Positions 38,116-46,942 of a stretch of 64,000 bases of DNA are shown here, one piece after another (within the stretch, counting starts at the first letter, position 1; each line of letters begins with the position of its first letter). Source of the stretch: Chryseobacterium aquifrigidense. Lineage in GTDB: Bacteria > Bacteroidota > Bacteroidia > Flavobacteriales > Weeksellaceae. Under the pieces are notes generated by a model. That model was not told the DNA's origin. It did not search any database and saw nothing but the letters and a program-made list of their open reading frames with translations. A program made the position numbers and the translations under genes. Location: the NCBI RefSeq assembly GCF_006716485.1, contig NZ_VFPD01000001.1, positions 2,276,008 to 2,340,007 on the forward strand. Reading direction: 5' to 3'.

Positions 38116-40110
38116 TTATAAAGTTTCCTTCAGCCAATCGAAGAATTCTCTCTGCCATACCAGTCCGTTTTGCGGATGAAGTACCCAGTGGTTTTCGTTC
38201 GGGAAGTATACCAGTTTAGATTTTAATCCTCTTAATTTTGCAGCCTGGAAAGCTTCCTGCCCCTGCTCGTAAGGAACACGGAAATCGATTCCACCCTGAA
38301 CAATCATGATAGGTTTGTTCCATTTTTCTACAAAGTTGCTTGGGTTGAATTCTGTATATGCTTTTGGAAGTGGTTTTTCCCATGGAGAACCAAGATCCCA
38401 ATTCGCAAACCAAAGTTCTTCGGTAGTCAGGTACCAGGATTTCATATCAAATAATCCATCATGAGCGATGAAAGTTTTGAATCTGTTCTCATGAATTCCT
38501 GCCAGCATAAATACACTGTATCCTCCGTAGCTAGCTCCTACAGCAGCTACTCTGTCTCCGTCTACGTATGGTAAAGTTTTTGCAAAGTCTGTTGCTGCCA
38601 GATAATCTCTCATAGGCTGTCCTCCCCAGTCTTTTGAAATTTCTTCATTCCATTTTGTTCCCCAGCCCGGCATACCTCTTCTGTTTGGAGCTACCACAAT
38701 ATAATCGTTGGCTGTCATTAAGGCAAAGTTCCATCTTACACTGAAATATTGAGTAAGCGCAGACTGTGGACCACCCTGGCAGTATACCAGCGTTGGGTAT
38801 TTTTTGTTCGGATCAAAGTTCGGTGGATAGTGGAACCAAACTCCCATTTCCTTACCGTCTGAAGTTTTCACCATTTTAAGTTCGGATTTCCCTTGAGCTA
38901 ACTTAGCGTATGTTTCTTTGTTGGCTTCAGTTACCTGCTTCATTTCTCCGTTTTTAACGTTTACAGAGAATAATTCTGTAGCATGGTTCACGTCTGTTCT
39001 TCCTACTAACAGTGAAGTTTTATTGTCTGTAAAGATTTCGTTTACGTCAAAATCTCCTTTGGTAATCTGCTGTACTTTTGCTGATTTTGAATCCAGCGAG
39101 AAAAGTTGTTTTGTTCCTCTGAATGCCGCTGTAAAGTAGATTGTTTTTGAATCTGCTCCCCAAAGCACATCTCCTGAAACACTTTCATCCCAGCCTGAGG
39201 TAAGATTAGTGGTCTTCCCTGACTTCCAGTCCAGGATTTTTACATCATTCTTGTCTGCTTCGTATCCATCTCTGGCCATACTCTGCCAGATTAAAGATTT
39301 TCCGTCCGGACTGAATTTTGGGTTTACATCATATCCTTTGTTGGATTCTGTAAGGTTTTTGGTAGTACCTGATGCCAAATCGTAAGCAAAGATATCCGTG
39401 TTGGTGCTTGTAGCATATTCTTTACCGCTTTTAGGTTTGGTAACATATAAAAGCTGTGCAGAATCCGGGCTCCAGATAAAATCTTCTGCACCCCCGAAAG
39501 GTCTTTGTGGGGAATCCCATGTTTTTCCTTCCAGCAGGTCTTTAGCTGATTCTGCTTTATCAGAAGTATTCACTACAAATACATGGTTATATTTTCCTTC
39601 ATTGAAATAATCCCAGTGTCTGTGGTTCAGGTCTGTATACACCTGAGCCGTTGTTTTAGGAGTATCACTGAATTTATCTTTGCCCATTACTTTCTCTACC
39701 AACACCTGCTTACTGAAGGCAATTTTCTTTCCGTCAGGAGAAATGACAACATTATCAGCTTCCCCGATGGTATAAAATTCTGTCCAGGTTTTTCCGGCAT
39801 CTTTAGAAAGATAGATTTTATCACCTTCCTGAGCATAGATCCCGTTTTTATCCCACTGAATAAGTGCTTTTTTACCGAAATCAATTTTGGAAGACTGATG
39901 ATTAAGAACATTTAGAAAATAGTTCTCATTTTTTGTTTTCTCTGTTTTCAGATCAACCTGTCCTACTTTATAGATAAGGGAACCCTGATCCGGTGAAACT
40001 GCCTGTACTCCAACTTTTTTCAAAGTCCAAAGAATTTCAGGCGTCATTACTTGTTGTGCATTCATTAAAAGCGGAGCTGCCAAAGCCAGCAGACTGTACT
40101 TAAGTTTCAT
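38116..40110 (-). CDS. S9-family peptidase (dipeptidyl/acylaminoacyl peptidase type)
   Basis: The start is set at the ATG at 40110, which opens a signal peptide (MKLKYSLLALAAPLLMNAQ). The 664-residue product has an N-terminal beta-propeller (repeats such as DFIWSPDSAQLLYVT, NPKFSPDGKSLIWQS and DVLWGADSKTIYFTA) and a C-terminal alpha/beta hydrolase. Its catalytic triad lies in GASYGGYS (Ser near 527), QGGIDFRVP (Asp near 609) and NENHWVLHP (His near 640). Such peptidases remove dipeptides or acylated residues from oligopeptides, here in the periplasm. It is a stand-alone gene with a clear terminator. Confidence 0.93.
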   Translation of the reverse strand: MKLKYSLLALAAPLLMNAQQVMTPEILWTLKKVGVQAVSPDQGSLIYKVGQVDLKTEKTKNENYFLNVLNHQSSKIDFGKKALIQWDKNGIYAQEGDKIYLSKDAGKTWTEFYTIGEADNVVISPDGKKIAFSKQVLVEKVMGKDKFSDTPKTTAQVYTDLNHRHWDYFNEGKYNHVFVVNTSDKAESAKDLLEGKTWDSPQRPFGGAEDFIWSPDSAQLLYVTKPKSGKEYATSTNTDIFAYDLASGTTKNLTESNKGYDVNPKFSPDGKSLIWQSMARDGYEADKNDVKILDWKSGKTTNLTSGWDESVSGDVLWGADSKTIYFTAAFRGTKQLFSLDSKSAKVQQITKGDFDVNEIFTDNKTSLLVGRTDVNHATELFSVNVKNGEMKQVTEANKETYAKLAQGKSELKMVKTSDGKEMGVWFHYPPNFDPNKKYPTLVYCQGGPQSALTQYFSVRWNFALMTANDYIVVAPNRRGMPGWGTKWNEEISKDWGGQPMRDYLAATDFAKTLPYVDGDRVAAVGASYGGYSVFMLAGIHENRFKTFIAHDGLFDMKSWYLTTEELWFANWDLGSPWEKPLPKAYTEFNPSNFVEKWNKPIMIVQGGIDFRVPYEQGQEAFQAAKLRGLKSKLVYFPNENHWVLHPQNGLVWQREFFDWLKETL

Positions 40111-40316
40111 ATGTTGATATTCATTTTTTAACGGATGTACAAAATAAACTGATCTCCTACATCCTTTTATTAAATTCAAAGATTGCCAAAGTTAATATTT
40201 AAAATAAAAATGGACGAAAGAATTAACATTAAGTTTTTAAAGTTGATAAATAATTGATTTATGTATGGCAAAAGTTTATTAGTTTTACAAAAGACTAAAC
40301 TAATACCCATTTTTAT

Positions 40317-41183
40317 ATGAAAAAATTTATACTTTTTTCTTCACTCTGTGTATCTTCATTCTTTTTTTCACAGCTTACGATGAGTCCTTTTCCAAGTCAT
40401 TATGATAATCCTTATCTGGCCGCCATTTCAGGAAACGGAACAATTTATTATACAACCGATGGAAGTACCCCGACACTGAACTCAGCCTCTGCAGCCAACA
40501 GTGTACAAATCCTTATTGACCAGAATAAAGAAATTAAAGCCTTTCTTGTTAACGGCCAGGGAAATTCTTCTGCTGTCATCAGTAAAAAGTACTACACCGG
40601 AGTGATTCCCTCTGCTGTCATTTATTTTAAAGCACCTTCCACATGGACGTCAGGAAGCTGTGTCATGGTGGATTTGGTTAACCCCAATGCCGTTAACGGT
40701 TTTGCTATGGATACCTTCTGGCCGGGAATTACTATGCAGCCTGCAGGATGTGAGTCGTGGTATAAAACAACCAGAAATTTTGAAAATGCCAATCTGCGTT
40801 TTAACAACTGTACTCTTTTTGAGAATATCCCTCAAACTATCAGCACCAGTCTGATTCCGGCGGGAAGCACTATTTACTACGATTTTACAGATGGTGTGAT
40901 AACAACTCCGCCTTCCTGCTTATTTTTGGCAAGCGATGAAACACCATCAAAAAATAAAAATGTTTTAATCAAGGTGTATCCGGATCCGGTTTCAGATATT
41001 TTAAAAGTACATACCGACCGACAGTTCCAGGACTATGAAATTATAGATGTGAGTGGAAAAGTTCTTCTTAAGGACCGGTTTACCAAAGAAATTGTGATCA
41101 TTCATCTTGTTTCAGGAAATTACTTTCTAAGAATGAAAGACCAACAAGGCGATTTGGTTGTAGTAAAATTCATTAAGAAATAA
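40317..41183 (+). CDS. T9SS-secreted protein with chitobiase-like and starch-binding-like domains
   Basis: The 288-residue product has a signal peptide (MKKFILFSSLCVSSFFFSQ). A chitobiase C-terminal-type domain follows (GNGTIYYTTDGSTPTLNSASAA, residues about 38-95). Residues about 98-200 resemble carbohydrate-binding family 25/26 modules (AVIYFKAPSTWTSGSCVMVDL, TFWPGITMQPAG). The last 75 residues form a type IX secretion sorting tail (IKVYPDPVSDILKV, YEIIDVSGKVLL, GNYFLRMKDQ). No catalytic domain is present, so it is a secreted binding protein rather than an enzyme. Its own terminator follows immediately. Confidence 0.8.
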   Translation: MKKFILFSSLCVSSFFFSQLTMSPFPSHYDNPYLAAISGNGTIYYTTDGSTPTLNSASAANSVQILIDQNKEIKAFLVNGQGNSSAVISKKYYTGVIPSAVIYFKAPSTWTSGSCVMVDLVNPNAVNGFAMDTFWPGITMQPAGCESWYKTTRNFENANLRFNNCTLFENIPQTISTSLIPAGSTIYYDFTDGVITTPPSCLFLASDETPSKNKNVLIKVYPDPVSDILKVHTDRQFQDYEIIDVSGKVLLKDRFTKEIVIIHLVSGNYFLRMKDQQGDLVVVKFIKK

Positions 41184-41214
41184 AAAATTCCGCTCTGAAA
41201 CAGGGCGGAATTTT
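41184..41214 (+). terminator. intrinsic terminator of the T9SS-secreted protein gene
   Basis: AAAATTCCGCTCTG (41184-41197) pairs with CAGGGCGGAATTTT (41201-41214) with one G-U wobble and is followed by a T-tract, directly after the stop codon. It may also serve the convergent gene to the right. Confidence 0.9.
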
Positions 41215-41233
41215 TTTGATTGTTTATCATTTA

Positions 41234-41578
41234 TTATTCTCCATCTGAGAACATAGAGTTCGCCAGAGAAGTTACGATTGACAATAATATACTGAAGATA
41301 AATGCCCACCAGAAGCCATCTACGACCATGCTGTCTATGAAATAGTCTGCAATCAGGACAATTGCGGCATTAATTACCAGGGCAAAAAATCCTAAGGTAA
41401 GAATGGTCAGCGGAAGACCAAACAGACTTAAAATAGGCTTTACAAATATGTTCAGAACCCCAAGTACAATAGCAAAGATAATGGCTGAAGAGAATCCTTC
41501 AAAATGTACTCCGGGTAAAATTTTGGTTAAAAGGTAAGCGACAATCGCGGTAATAAAAAGTCGGATAATTAAGTTCAT
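41234..41578 (-). CDS. four-TM phage-holin-family-type small membrane protein
   Basis: The 114-residue protein has four hydrophobic helices in a compact layout: RLFITAIVAYLLTKILPGVHFEG, AIIFAIVLGVLNIFVKPILSLFGLPLTILTLGFFALVINAAIVLIADYFI and FWWAFIFSILLSIVTSLANSMF. The F-V-K-P-I-L...L-P-L-T motif is typical of the mycobacterial-type phage holin superfamily IV/DUF360 group. In bacteria these are chromosomal proteins of unknown function, and no other phage genes are near. It precedes the thioesterase-like gene by a short gap in the opposite order of transcription. Confidence 0.85.
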   Translation of the reverse strand: MNLIIRLFITAIVAYLLTKILPGVHFEGFSSAIIFAIVLGVLNIFVKPILSLFGLPLTILTLGFFALVINAAIVLIADYFIDSMVVDGFWWAFIFSILLSIVTSLANSMFSDGE

Positions 41579-41696
41579 TGTGATATTTTTTAATGTTTAT
41601 GGGGTTTATGGAGCAAAAGCCATTCCATTCCGCTAAAAAGAATTCTCTGAAACCCTTTATTGAAGGAATATTTCGACTTTTATTTCCTTTAAATTC

Positions 41697-42119
41697 CTAT
41701 TTTATTTTCATCATCGTGACCAATGAAGTTGCCACATGGCTTTCTGAATCAGATCCTTCGGTCTGGACATAGATTTCCGTTCTCACTACAATAATTTTTC
41801 CACCTCCTTTGATGACATAAGATTTTGAAACCAGGGCGTCTCCCATTGCCGGGCGAAGGTAATTCACTTTCAGCTCAACAGTCACTACATAACAGTCTTC
41901 CGAATAGTGGCTCACAGCGGCGTATCCTGAAGAAACGTCTACCAGAGAGGCGATCATTGCTCCGTTGAACATTCCTGCTTTTCGGGTCATCATTTCCATT
42001 TTAGGAATCTTCATGGATATAAAATCGGTTTCTACTTCCAGCAGTTCTGCTTTATAAAACTGTAAGGTTTCCGAACGGCCGAAGCTGTCTGTAATGAGTT
42101 TCTTTTTTTCTGGTGTCAT
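41697..42119 (-). CDS. hotdog-fold thioesterase-like protein (DUF4442/PaaI type)
   Basis: I prefer the ATG at 42119 (MTPEKKKLITDSFGRSETLQFY) because the six codons before it do not look conserved. The 140-residue product has the hotdog signature AGMFNGAMIASLVDVSSGYAAVSHYSEDCYVVTVELKVNYLRPAMGDALVSKSYVIKGGGKIIVVRTEIYVQ. This fold hydrolyses acyl-CoA or acyl-ACP thioesters. The N-G-A-M-I-A-S-L-V-D-V segment carries the region used for catalysis in PaaI-type enzymes. The physiological substrate is not evident. It is a single gene. Confidence 0.85.
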   Translation of the reverse strand: MTPEKKKLITDSFGRSETLQFYKAELLEVETDFISMKIPKMEMMTRKAGMFNGAMIASLVDVSSGYAAVSHYSEDCYVVTVELKVNYLRPAMGDALVSKSYVIKGGGKIIVVRTEIYVQTEGSDSESHVATSLVTMMKIK

Positions 42120-42190
42120 GAATTTTATTTTAAACAAAGGTAAGCGCTACAACGTTTTTGATCTCCATGATCTTATATTTTTTCATTAAA

Positions 42191-42219
42191 AAACCGTTTC
42201 AACACTCGTGAAACGGTTT
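42191..42219 (-). terminator. terminator of the ALDH-GMC operon
   Basis: AAACCGTTTCA (42191-42201) pairs with TGAAACGGTTT (42209-42219) around a 7-nt loop, 23 bp after the GMC oxidoreductase stop codon. The minus strand continues with TTTAATG. Confidence 0.8.
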
Positions 42220-42241
42220 CTTTCTGGCTTTTTAAACCTTC

Positions 42242-43795
42242 TTACACAACAAACGATAACTTTTCAGATGAGTCTGACGCTTTCAGATGATGATCTTCTT
42301 TGATCATTTCGGCTGCTTTTTCACCTATCATAATGGTAGGTGCATTGGTATTTCCGGAAACCACATCCGGCATAATAGATGCATCTGCTACCCTTAATCC
42401 TTTTATTCCATATACTTTCAGTCTGGGATCTACTACAGAATAGCTGTCGGTTCCCATTTTACAGGTTCCTGTCATATGATGATAGGTAGAGCATGATTTT
42501 TTAATATAATCAATGACTTCTTCTTTTGTTTTTCCTTCTCCGGGATAGATTTCACCGTCATTCCATTCTTTCATAGCTTCTGTTCTTCCCATTTCACGAC
42601 ATATTTCGACACATTTGTAGAGAGCTTCCAGATCGGATTCTTCAGAAAGATACATCGGATTGATTTCCGGTGAAGCTAAAGGATCGGAAGAAGTAAGTCT
42701 GATATATCCTTTACTGGCAGGTCTTATAAATCCTGCGCAGAATGTAAAAGCGTTTTCCGGTCCTGTGAATCCTGGGCTGTAATAAGGAAGTCCCATGAAC
42801 AAAGGCTGAAGATCCGGGAAAGCCATTTCTTCTTTGCTCTTCCAGAATAACTGTGCCTCCAGGAGATTGGCTTCCGGAGCAGGAATTTCTTTTTTAGCTT
42901 TAAAAATAACACTTGTCAGAAGATGATCCTGAAGGTTTTTCCCAACTCCTTTCAAATTTTTTACCACTGGTATTCCAAGTGATTCCAGTTCCTTTTGATC
43001 ACCAATTCCGGAAAGCATCAGAAGTTTGGCAGATTCTATGGTTCCACAGGATACAATCACTTCTTTTTCGGCTTCTACTTCTACTAATTCACCATCTCTC
43101 AAATACTGAACTCCAATACATTCGTTTTCTTCAAAAATTAATTTCTGAGCCAGCGCATTGGTTTGGATATGCAGATTGGAACGTGATTTTACAGGATCCA
43201 GAAATGCTTTTGCCGTAGAACATCTTTTGCCATCTTTTCCTACACTAAGGTGGTTAAGACCTGCTCCCCAGATTTCTTTATTAAAATCATCCGTCAAAGG
43301 ATAGCCCAGTTCTTTACAGGCTTCAATAGCACTTACTGAAATGGCATTCGGCCGTTTGATCCTGCTAACAAACAGTGGTCCTGCCCCTCCATGAATATCA
43401 TCTTCACCCTCTTCATGGGTTTCTGATTTTTTAAAATAGGGCAAAACACTTTCCCAGTCCCAGCCTACACATCCTTTATAAGCCCAGCTATCATAATCCT
43501 GCTGATGTCCTCTGATGTAAATCATTCCATTGATGGAACTTGAGCCACCCAATGTTTTACCGCGGGGCCAGTATCTTGTATTTCCTCCTGCATGTTCCTG
43601 CTCAACGGTATGATAGGCCCAGTCCCTCTCCGTATTCCAGATAGCGGGCCACCGTGCCTGTTCCTCCACTTCAGCCACTTTATCATCGGGACCTGCTTCC
43701 AGCAGGAGTACATTTATATTTTCGTTCTCACTTAATCTGTTGGCTATTACAGCTCCTGCCGAACCGGATCCGACAATTATAAAATCGTATTTCAT
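42242..43795 (-). CDS. GMC-family FAD oxidoreductase (choline dehydrogenase-like)
   Basis: The 517-residue enzyme opens with the FAD site YDFIIVGSGSAGAVIANRLSE. It has the GMC signature RYWPRGKTLGGSSSINGMIYIRG and ends with the catalytic histidine segment SCSTYHHMTGTCKMG and VVSGNTNAPTIMIGEKAAEMI. The closest well-known relatives oxidise choline or other alcohols to aldehydes. It lies 11 bp downstream of an aldehyde dehydrogenase gene, so the pair should convert an alcohol through an aldehyde to an acid. Choline to betaine is one possibility, but no choline transporter or BetI-type regulator is present. Confidence 0.92.
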   Translation of the reverse strand: MKYDFIIVGSGSAGAVIANRLSENENINVLLLEAGPDDKVAEVEEQARWPAIWNTERDWAYHTVEQEHAGGNTRYWPRGKTLGGSSSINGMIYIRGHQQDYDSWAYKGCVGWDWESVLPYFKKSETHEEGEDDIHGGAGPLFVSRIKRPNAISVSAIEACKELGYPLTDDFNKEIWGAGLNHLSVGKDGKRCSTAKAFLDPVKSRSNLHIQTNALAQKLIFEENECIGVQYLRDGELVEVEAEKEVIVSCGTIESAKLLMLSGIGDQKELESLGIPVVKNLKGVGKNLQDHLLTSVIFKAKKEIPAPEANLLEAQLFWKSKEEMAFPDLQPLFMGLPYYSPGFTGPENAFTFCAGFIRPASKGYIRLTSSDPLASPEINPMYLSEESDLEALYKCVEICREMGRTEAMKEWNDGEIYPGEGKTKEEVIDYIKKSCSTYHHMTGTCKMGTDSYSVVDPRLKVYGIKGLRVADASIMPDVVSGNTNAPTIMIGEKAAEMIKEDHHLKASDSSEKLSFVV

Positions 43796-43806
43796 GAGTT
43801 CTACCT

Positions 43807-45213
43807 TTATTTTTTAATGCTGATTACTTTAGGAACTGTGACTGCTTTCAATCCTTCAATTCCGAATTCTACTCCGTAACCGGATTGTTTGGCTCCTCCG
43901 AACGGTACAAAAGGATGAATAGCTCCATGCTGATTAATCCAAACGGTTCCTGCTTCCAGTTGTGCGGCTACTTTCTGTGCTTCATCAAGATTATCACTCC
44001 AAACGGAAGCTCCTAATCCGTTTTCAGAATCATTGGCTTTACTGATGGCTTCATCGACTGTTTTATATGTAATGATCGGCAGTACCGGACCGAACTGTTC
44101 CTCATCTACAATTCTGTCTCCGTTATCTACGTTTCCGATAAGTGTTACCGGAATGAAATATCCCTCAAGATCGGGTTTCTGACCTTTGAAAATAAAGTCT
44201 GCTCCAATATTTTCGGAATCACGAATCAGATCCTGAATTTTATCATACTGCATTTTATTCTGGATTGGTCCCAGAACAATACCCTCATCGGCTCCGTTCC
44301 CCATCGGAATATGGGAAGAGTAATCAGCTAACGCCTTAACGACTTTTTCATAATCGTTTTCATAAACATATAATCTTTTTAAGCAGGCGCAGGTTTGGCC
44401 CATATTCAGGAAAGCGCCCCAGAAAAGTCCTTCAATATGTTTTGCGATATCAAGTCCGGGTAAGATGATCCCGGCATCATTTCCACCGCATTCCAGCGTC
44501 AAACGGGCCATGTTTTTGGCAGAAGCTTCAATGACTTTCTTTCCGGTGGCAATAGATCCTGTAAACATAATTTTCCCAATTTCCGGATGGGATGTTAGGT
44601 AACCTCCCACTTCTCCTCTGCCGGTAACTACCTGTAAAATATCCTCAGGAAGCACACTGTTGATTACCTTTATCATTTCCAGACTGCAATAGGTTGTATA
44701 TTCCGAAGGTTTGATGATGACTGCATTTCCCATTCTCAGTGAGGGAATAATCTGCCAGATGGCGATCATCAGGGGCCAGTTCCACGGAGCAATAGCGGCC
44801 ACTACTCCAATCGGGTTTCTGTATACAATATCTTTCCGGGTTTCGTCTTCAAAAACAATTTCTTCGGGTAAATCCAGTGATGCAGGTACCTGTGTCCAGC
44901 CCACGCAACCCTGCATTTCAAAATTGGCTCCCGGCCCGTTAAGCGGTTTTCCCTGCTCGCGGGTGATCCATTCTGCCAGTTCTTTTGAGTTTTGCTGAAG
45001 CGCTTCTGCAACTTTTAATAAAATTTCTTTTCTTTCTGCATCCGGCCTTGCTGCCCACAGTTTCTGGGCTTTTTTTGCTTTCTCAATTTTAGTATCAATC
45101 TCCACACGAGAAGTATTGGTAACTTCCCCTATAACCTCTAAATTAGAAGGATTTAAGGATAAAAACTGAGTATCGGGAGTATGAGTTTCTTGAGCTACTG
45201 ATGTATTTTCCAT
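43807..45213 (-). CDS. aldehyde dehydrogenase family protein
   Basis: The 468-residue enzyme has the catalytic glutamate in ARLTLECGGNDAGI and the nucleophilic cysteine in GAFLNMGQTCACLKRLYVYE. The NAD-binding FTGSIATGKKVIEAS and the C-terminal VWINQHGAIHPFVPFGGAKQSGYGVEFG are also those of ALDHs. It is the first gene of a two-gene operon with a GMC oxidoreductase. The upstream divergent AraC-type regulator very likely controls the operon in response to the alcohol or aldehyde. The exact substrate is not visible. Betaine-aldehyde or aromatic aldehyde dehydrogenase activity would both fit. Confidence 0.92.
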   Translation of the reverse strand: MENTSVAQETHTPDTQFLSLNPSNLEVIGEVTNTSRVEIDTKIEKAKKAQKLWAARPDAERKEILLKVAEALQQNSKELAEWITREQGKPLNGPGANFEMQGCVGWTQVPASLDLPEEIVFEDETRKDIVYRNPIGVVAAIAPWNWPLMIAIWQIIPSLRMGNAVIIKPSEYTTYCSLEMIKVINSVLPEDILQVVTGRGEVGGYLTSHPEIGKIMFTGSIATGKKVIEASAKNMARLTLECGGNDAGIILPGLDIAKHIEGLFWGAFLNMGQTCACLKRLYVYENDYEKVVKALADYSSHIPMGNGADEGIVLGPIQNKMQYDKIQDLIRDSENIGADFIFKGQKPDLEGYFIPVTLIGNVDNGDRIVDEEQFGPVLPIITYKTVDEAISKANDSENGLGASVWSDNLDEAQKVAAQLEAGTVWINQHGAIHPFVPFGGAKQSGYGVEFGIEGLKAVTVPKVISIKK

Positions 45214-45314
45214 TGTTTTAAATATTTTGTATTTTACGTAGTCCTAAAATGGCAATAACATGATATAATTCATTTACTTATTCTCTATTTTTTTTAACCT
45301 AAACTCTACCTGTC

Positions 45315-46184
45315 ATGGAAAAGATCGAAGAAAGAACTGTTTTCAGCATTCCTTTCGGTGAATTGAATGTATTTGAAACGAATGTAGATTGTCATGATTT
45401 TCCTTTCTTTTTTGAAAAGCCTGTCATCACGCTGATGTTGAGTGGCAATAAGATCATCCGGAGTGAGGATGGAATTTTTGAGTTTAATGAAAGAAGGGTG
45501 TTTATTCCTCCTTGCAACAAGGAATTGAGCATAGATATTCACCCTGTTTTCAAAGAACCTACCAGGTGTCTTGTATTGAATATAGAACAGGAATATATTG
45601 ACAGTGTATTTTCTGAAGTAATCGAAAACTGGCATCCGGACTGGGACAGAACAGGAATTATGATGAAGGAAAATGCAACGGAAAAGTTTGTAAGTTCAGA
45701 TGAATCTTTGTGTAGAAGCCTTACCAATCTTTATAACAGAAGAATTGACGGAAACCTTCATGGTACCTCAGATTTTCTTTTAAGTTTAAATCTGAAAGAA
45801 TTGATTTATGAACTGATGAAAACCAATGCTAAACATATTCTGCTGCATTCTGACAAGAAAGAAAATATACAGAACGGACTTCAGGAGGTGGTTCATTTTA
45901 TCAAAAACAATTACAGAGAACCGATTACCATCAAGAAACTTACTGTGATCGCAGGAATGAGCGAAGCCAATCTGTTCAAAAAGTTTAAGCATTCCTACCG
46001 CTGTACTCCGGTAGAGTATATTATCCAACTGAGAATAGAACATGCCAAGCAATTGCTGATCAGCAATCCTGAAATTGGGATTAAAAATATATGTTTTGAA
46101 TCGGGTTTTAATACATTGGAGTATTTTTACAGAAAATTTACCCAGATCACCGGAAAGTCTCCGAAGAAGTTTAAGGTAGATTGA
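45315..46184 (+). CDS. AraC-family transcriptional regulator
   Basis: The 289-residue protein has an N-terminal cupin-like sensing domain (residues 1 to about 170, including SGNKIIRSEDGIFEFNERRVFIPPCNKELSI). A C-terminal AraC double helix-turn-helix follows: EPITIKKLTVIAGMSEANLFKKFKHSYRCTPVEYIIQLRIEHAKQLL, then IKNICFESGFNTLEYFYRKFTQITGKSPKKF. It is transcribed away from the ALDH-GMC operon, with 101 bp between the start codons. This strongly suggests it activates that operon in response to its substrate. Family members bind direct repeats near -35; I do not see a clear pair here. Confidence 0.9.
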   Translation: MEKIEERTVFSIPFGELNVFETNVDCHDFPFFFEKPVITLMLSGNKIIRSEDGIFEFNERRVFIPPCNKELSIDIHPVFKEPTRCLVLNIEQEYIDSVFSEVIENWHPDWDRTGIMMKENATEKFVSSDESLCRSLTNLYNRRIDGNLHGTSDFLLSLNLKELIYELMKTNAKHILLHSDKKENIQNGLQEVVHFIKNNYREPITIKKLTVIAGMSEANLFKKFKHSYRCTPVEYIIQLRIEHAKQLLISNPEIGIKNICFESGFNTLEYFYRKFTQITGKSPKKFKVD

Positions 46185-46280
46185 TATCATTAGGGCTGGA
46201 AGATGGAAGCGAGAAGATGGAGGTTAGTTCCCGCCTTTTTATTTCTGAAAGTTGTCTTCATTTAATAAAATAATCATTCT

Positions 46281-46706
46281 ATGTATCATTGTAAAAAAGT
46301 GTTTATTGTTTTAGGTCTCCTCTTATGCTGTGTCTTTCATGCGCAAACTCTGCATCTATATGGCGGCGCGGATCAAAAAGAATATCTGGGATGCTTAAAC
46401 TGTGATAATTTTGATAAAAATTCAATATGGAATAAGTTCAGTGATTATGGAAATGTCTTCAGCTCAAAATCCATCTGGAACGCTTATGGAAACTATGGAA
46501 GCACCTATGGTCCTTATTCTCCATGGAATGCTTACGCTTCTTATCCTCCGGCGATCGTTGACCAGGATGGAAATTTCTTCGGATTTCTTACTTTGAATTC
46601 TTATCTGGCCGACAGATCTGAGCTGGAGCTGGCTGTGATTTTATGTAAGCATCATGAGGAGATTAAAAGCGATGTTGGCGGTTGGTATGAAAAATTGTTC
46701 CGGTAA
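46281..46706 (+). CDS. secreted protein with WNxYxxYG repeats
   Basis: The 141-residue product has a signal peptide (MYHCKKVFIVLGLLLCCVFHAQ). It then has a central aromatic repeat: KNSIWNKFSDYGNVFSSKSIWNAYGNYGSTYGPYSPWNAYASYPPAIVDQDGNFFGFLTLN. The repeating S-x-W-N-x-Y/F-x-x-Y-G unit also occurs in short secreted proteins of other bacteria, where no function is known. Two cysteines close together (GCLNCDNF) precede the repeat. It lies downstream of the AraC gene but has no visible link to it. I cannot assign a function. Confidence 0.68.
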   Translation: MYHCKKVFIVLGLLLCCVFHAQTLHLYGGADQKEYLGCLNCDNFDKNSIWNKFSDYGNVFSSKSIWNAYGNYGSTYGPYSPWNAYASYPPAIVDQDGNFFGFLTLNSYLADRSELELAVILCKHHEEIKSDVGGWYEKLFR

Positions 46707-46784
46707 ACCACCAGTCAAAAAAGTGTAAAGCCGGATTTCTTCGGAATGACAAATACGACGTTTAATTTATCCATAAAGCCATAG

Positions 46785-46863
46785 TTTGGTTGGAAAACGC
46801 AAAGTCGCAAATTGTTGCCAAACTATATGTTTTTAAGGCCTAAGATTTTATCTCCGATAAAAT
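46785..46863. repeat. 79-bp direct repeat, copy 1
   Basis: A stretch starting TTTGGTTGGAAAACGCAAAG and ending with the hairpin ATTTTATC-TCC-GATAAAAT recurs at 48707-48784 with a few differences. The preceding sequence (GGAATGACAAATAC) also has a counterpart at 48642-48655. The two copies flank an AraC gene and a small membrane-protein gene. Confidence 0.7.
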
Positions 46864-46942
46864 GTAGTTTTGCTTTACATTTACAATGAAAATTTATTTA
46901 ACTTTTCCTGATTATTGAATTCAAAAATTCACGAACTCCATT

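Noticed and set aside
41234..41578. Phage holin-family gene as evidence of a prophage
   Set aside because: No other phage genes are near, and this family is widespread on bacterial chromosomes.
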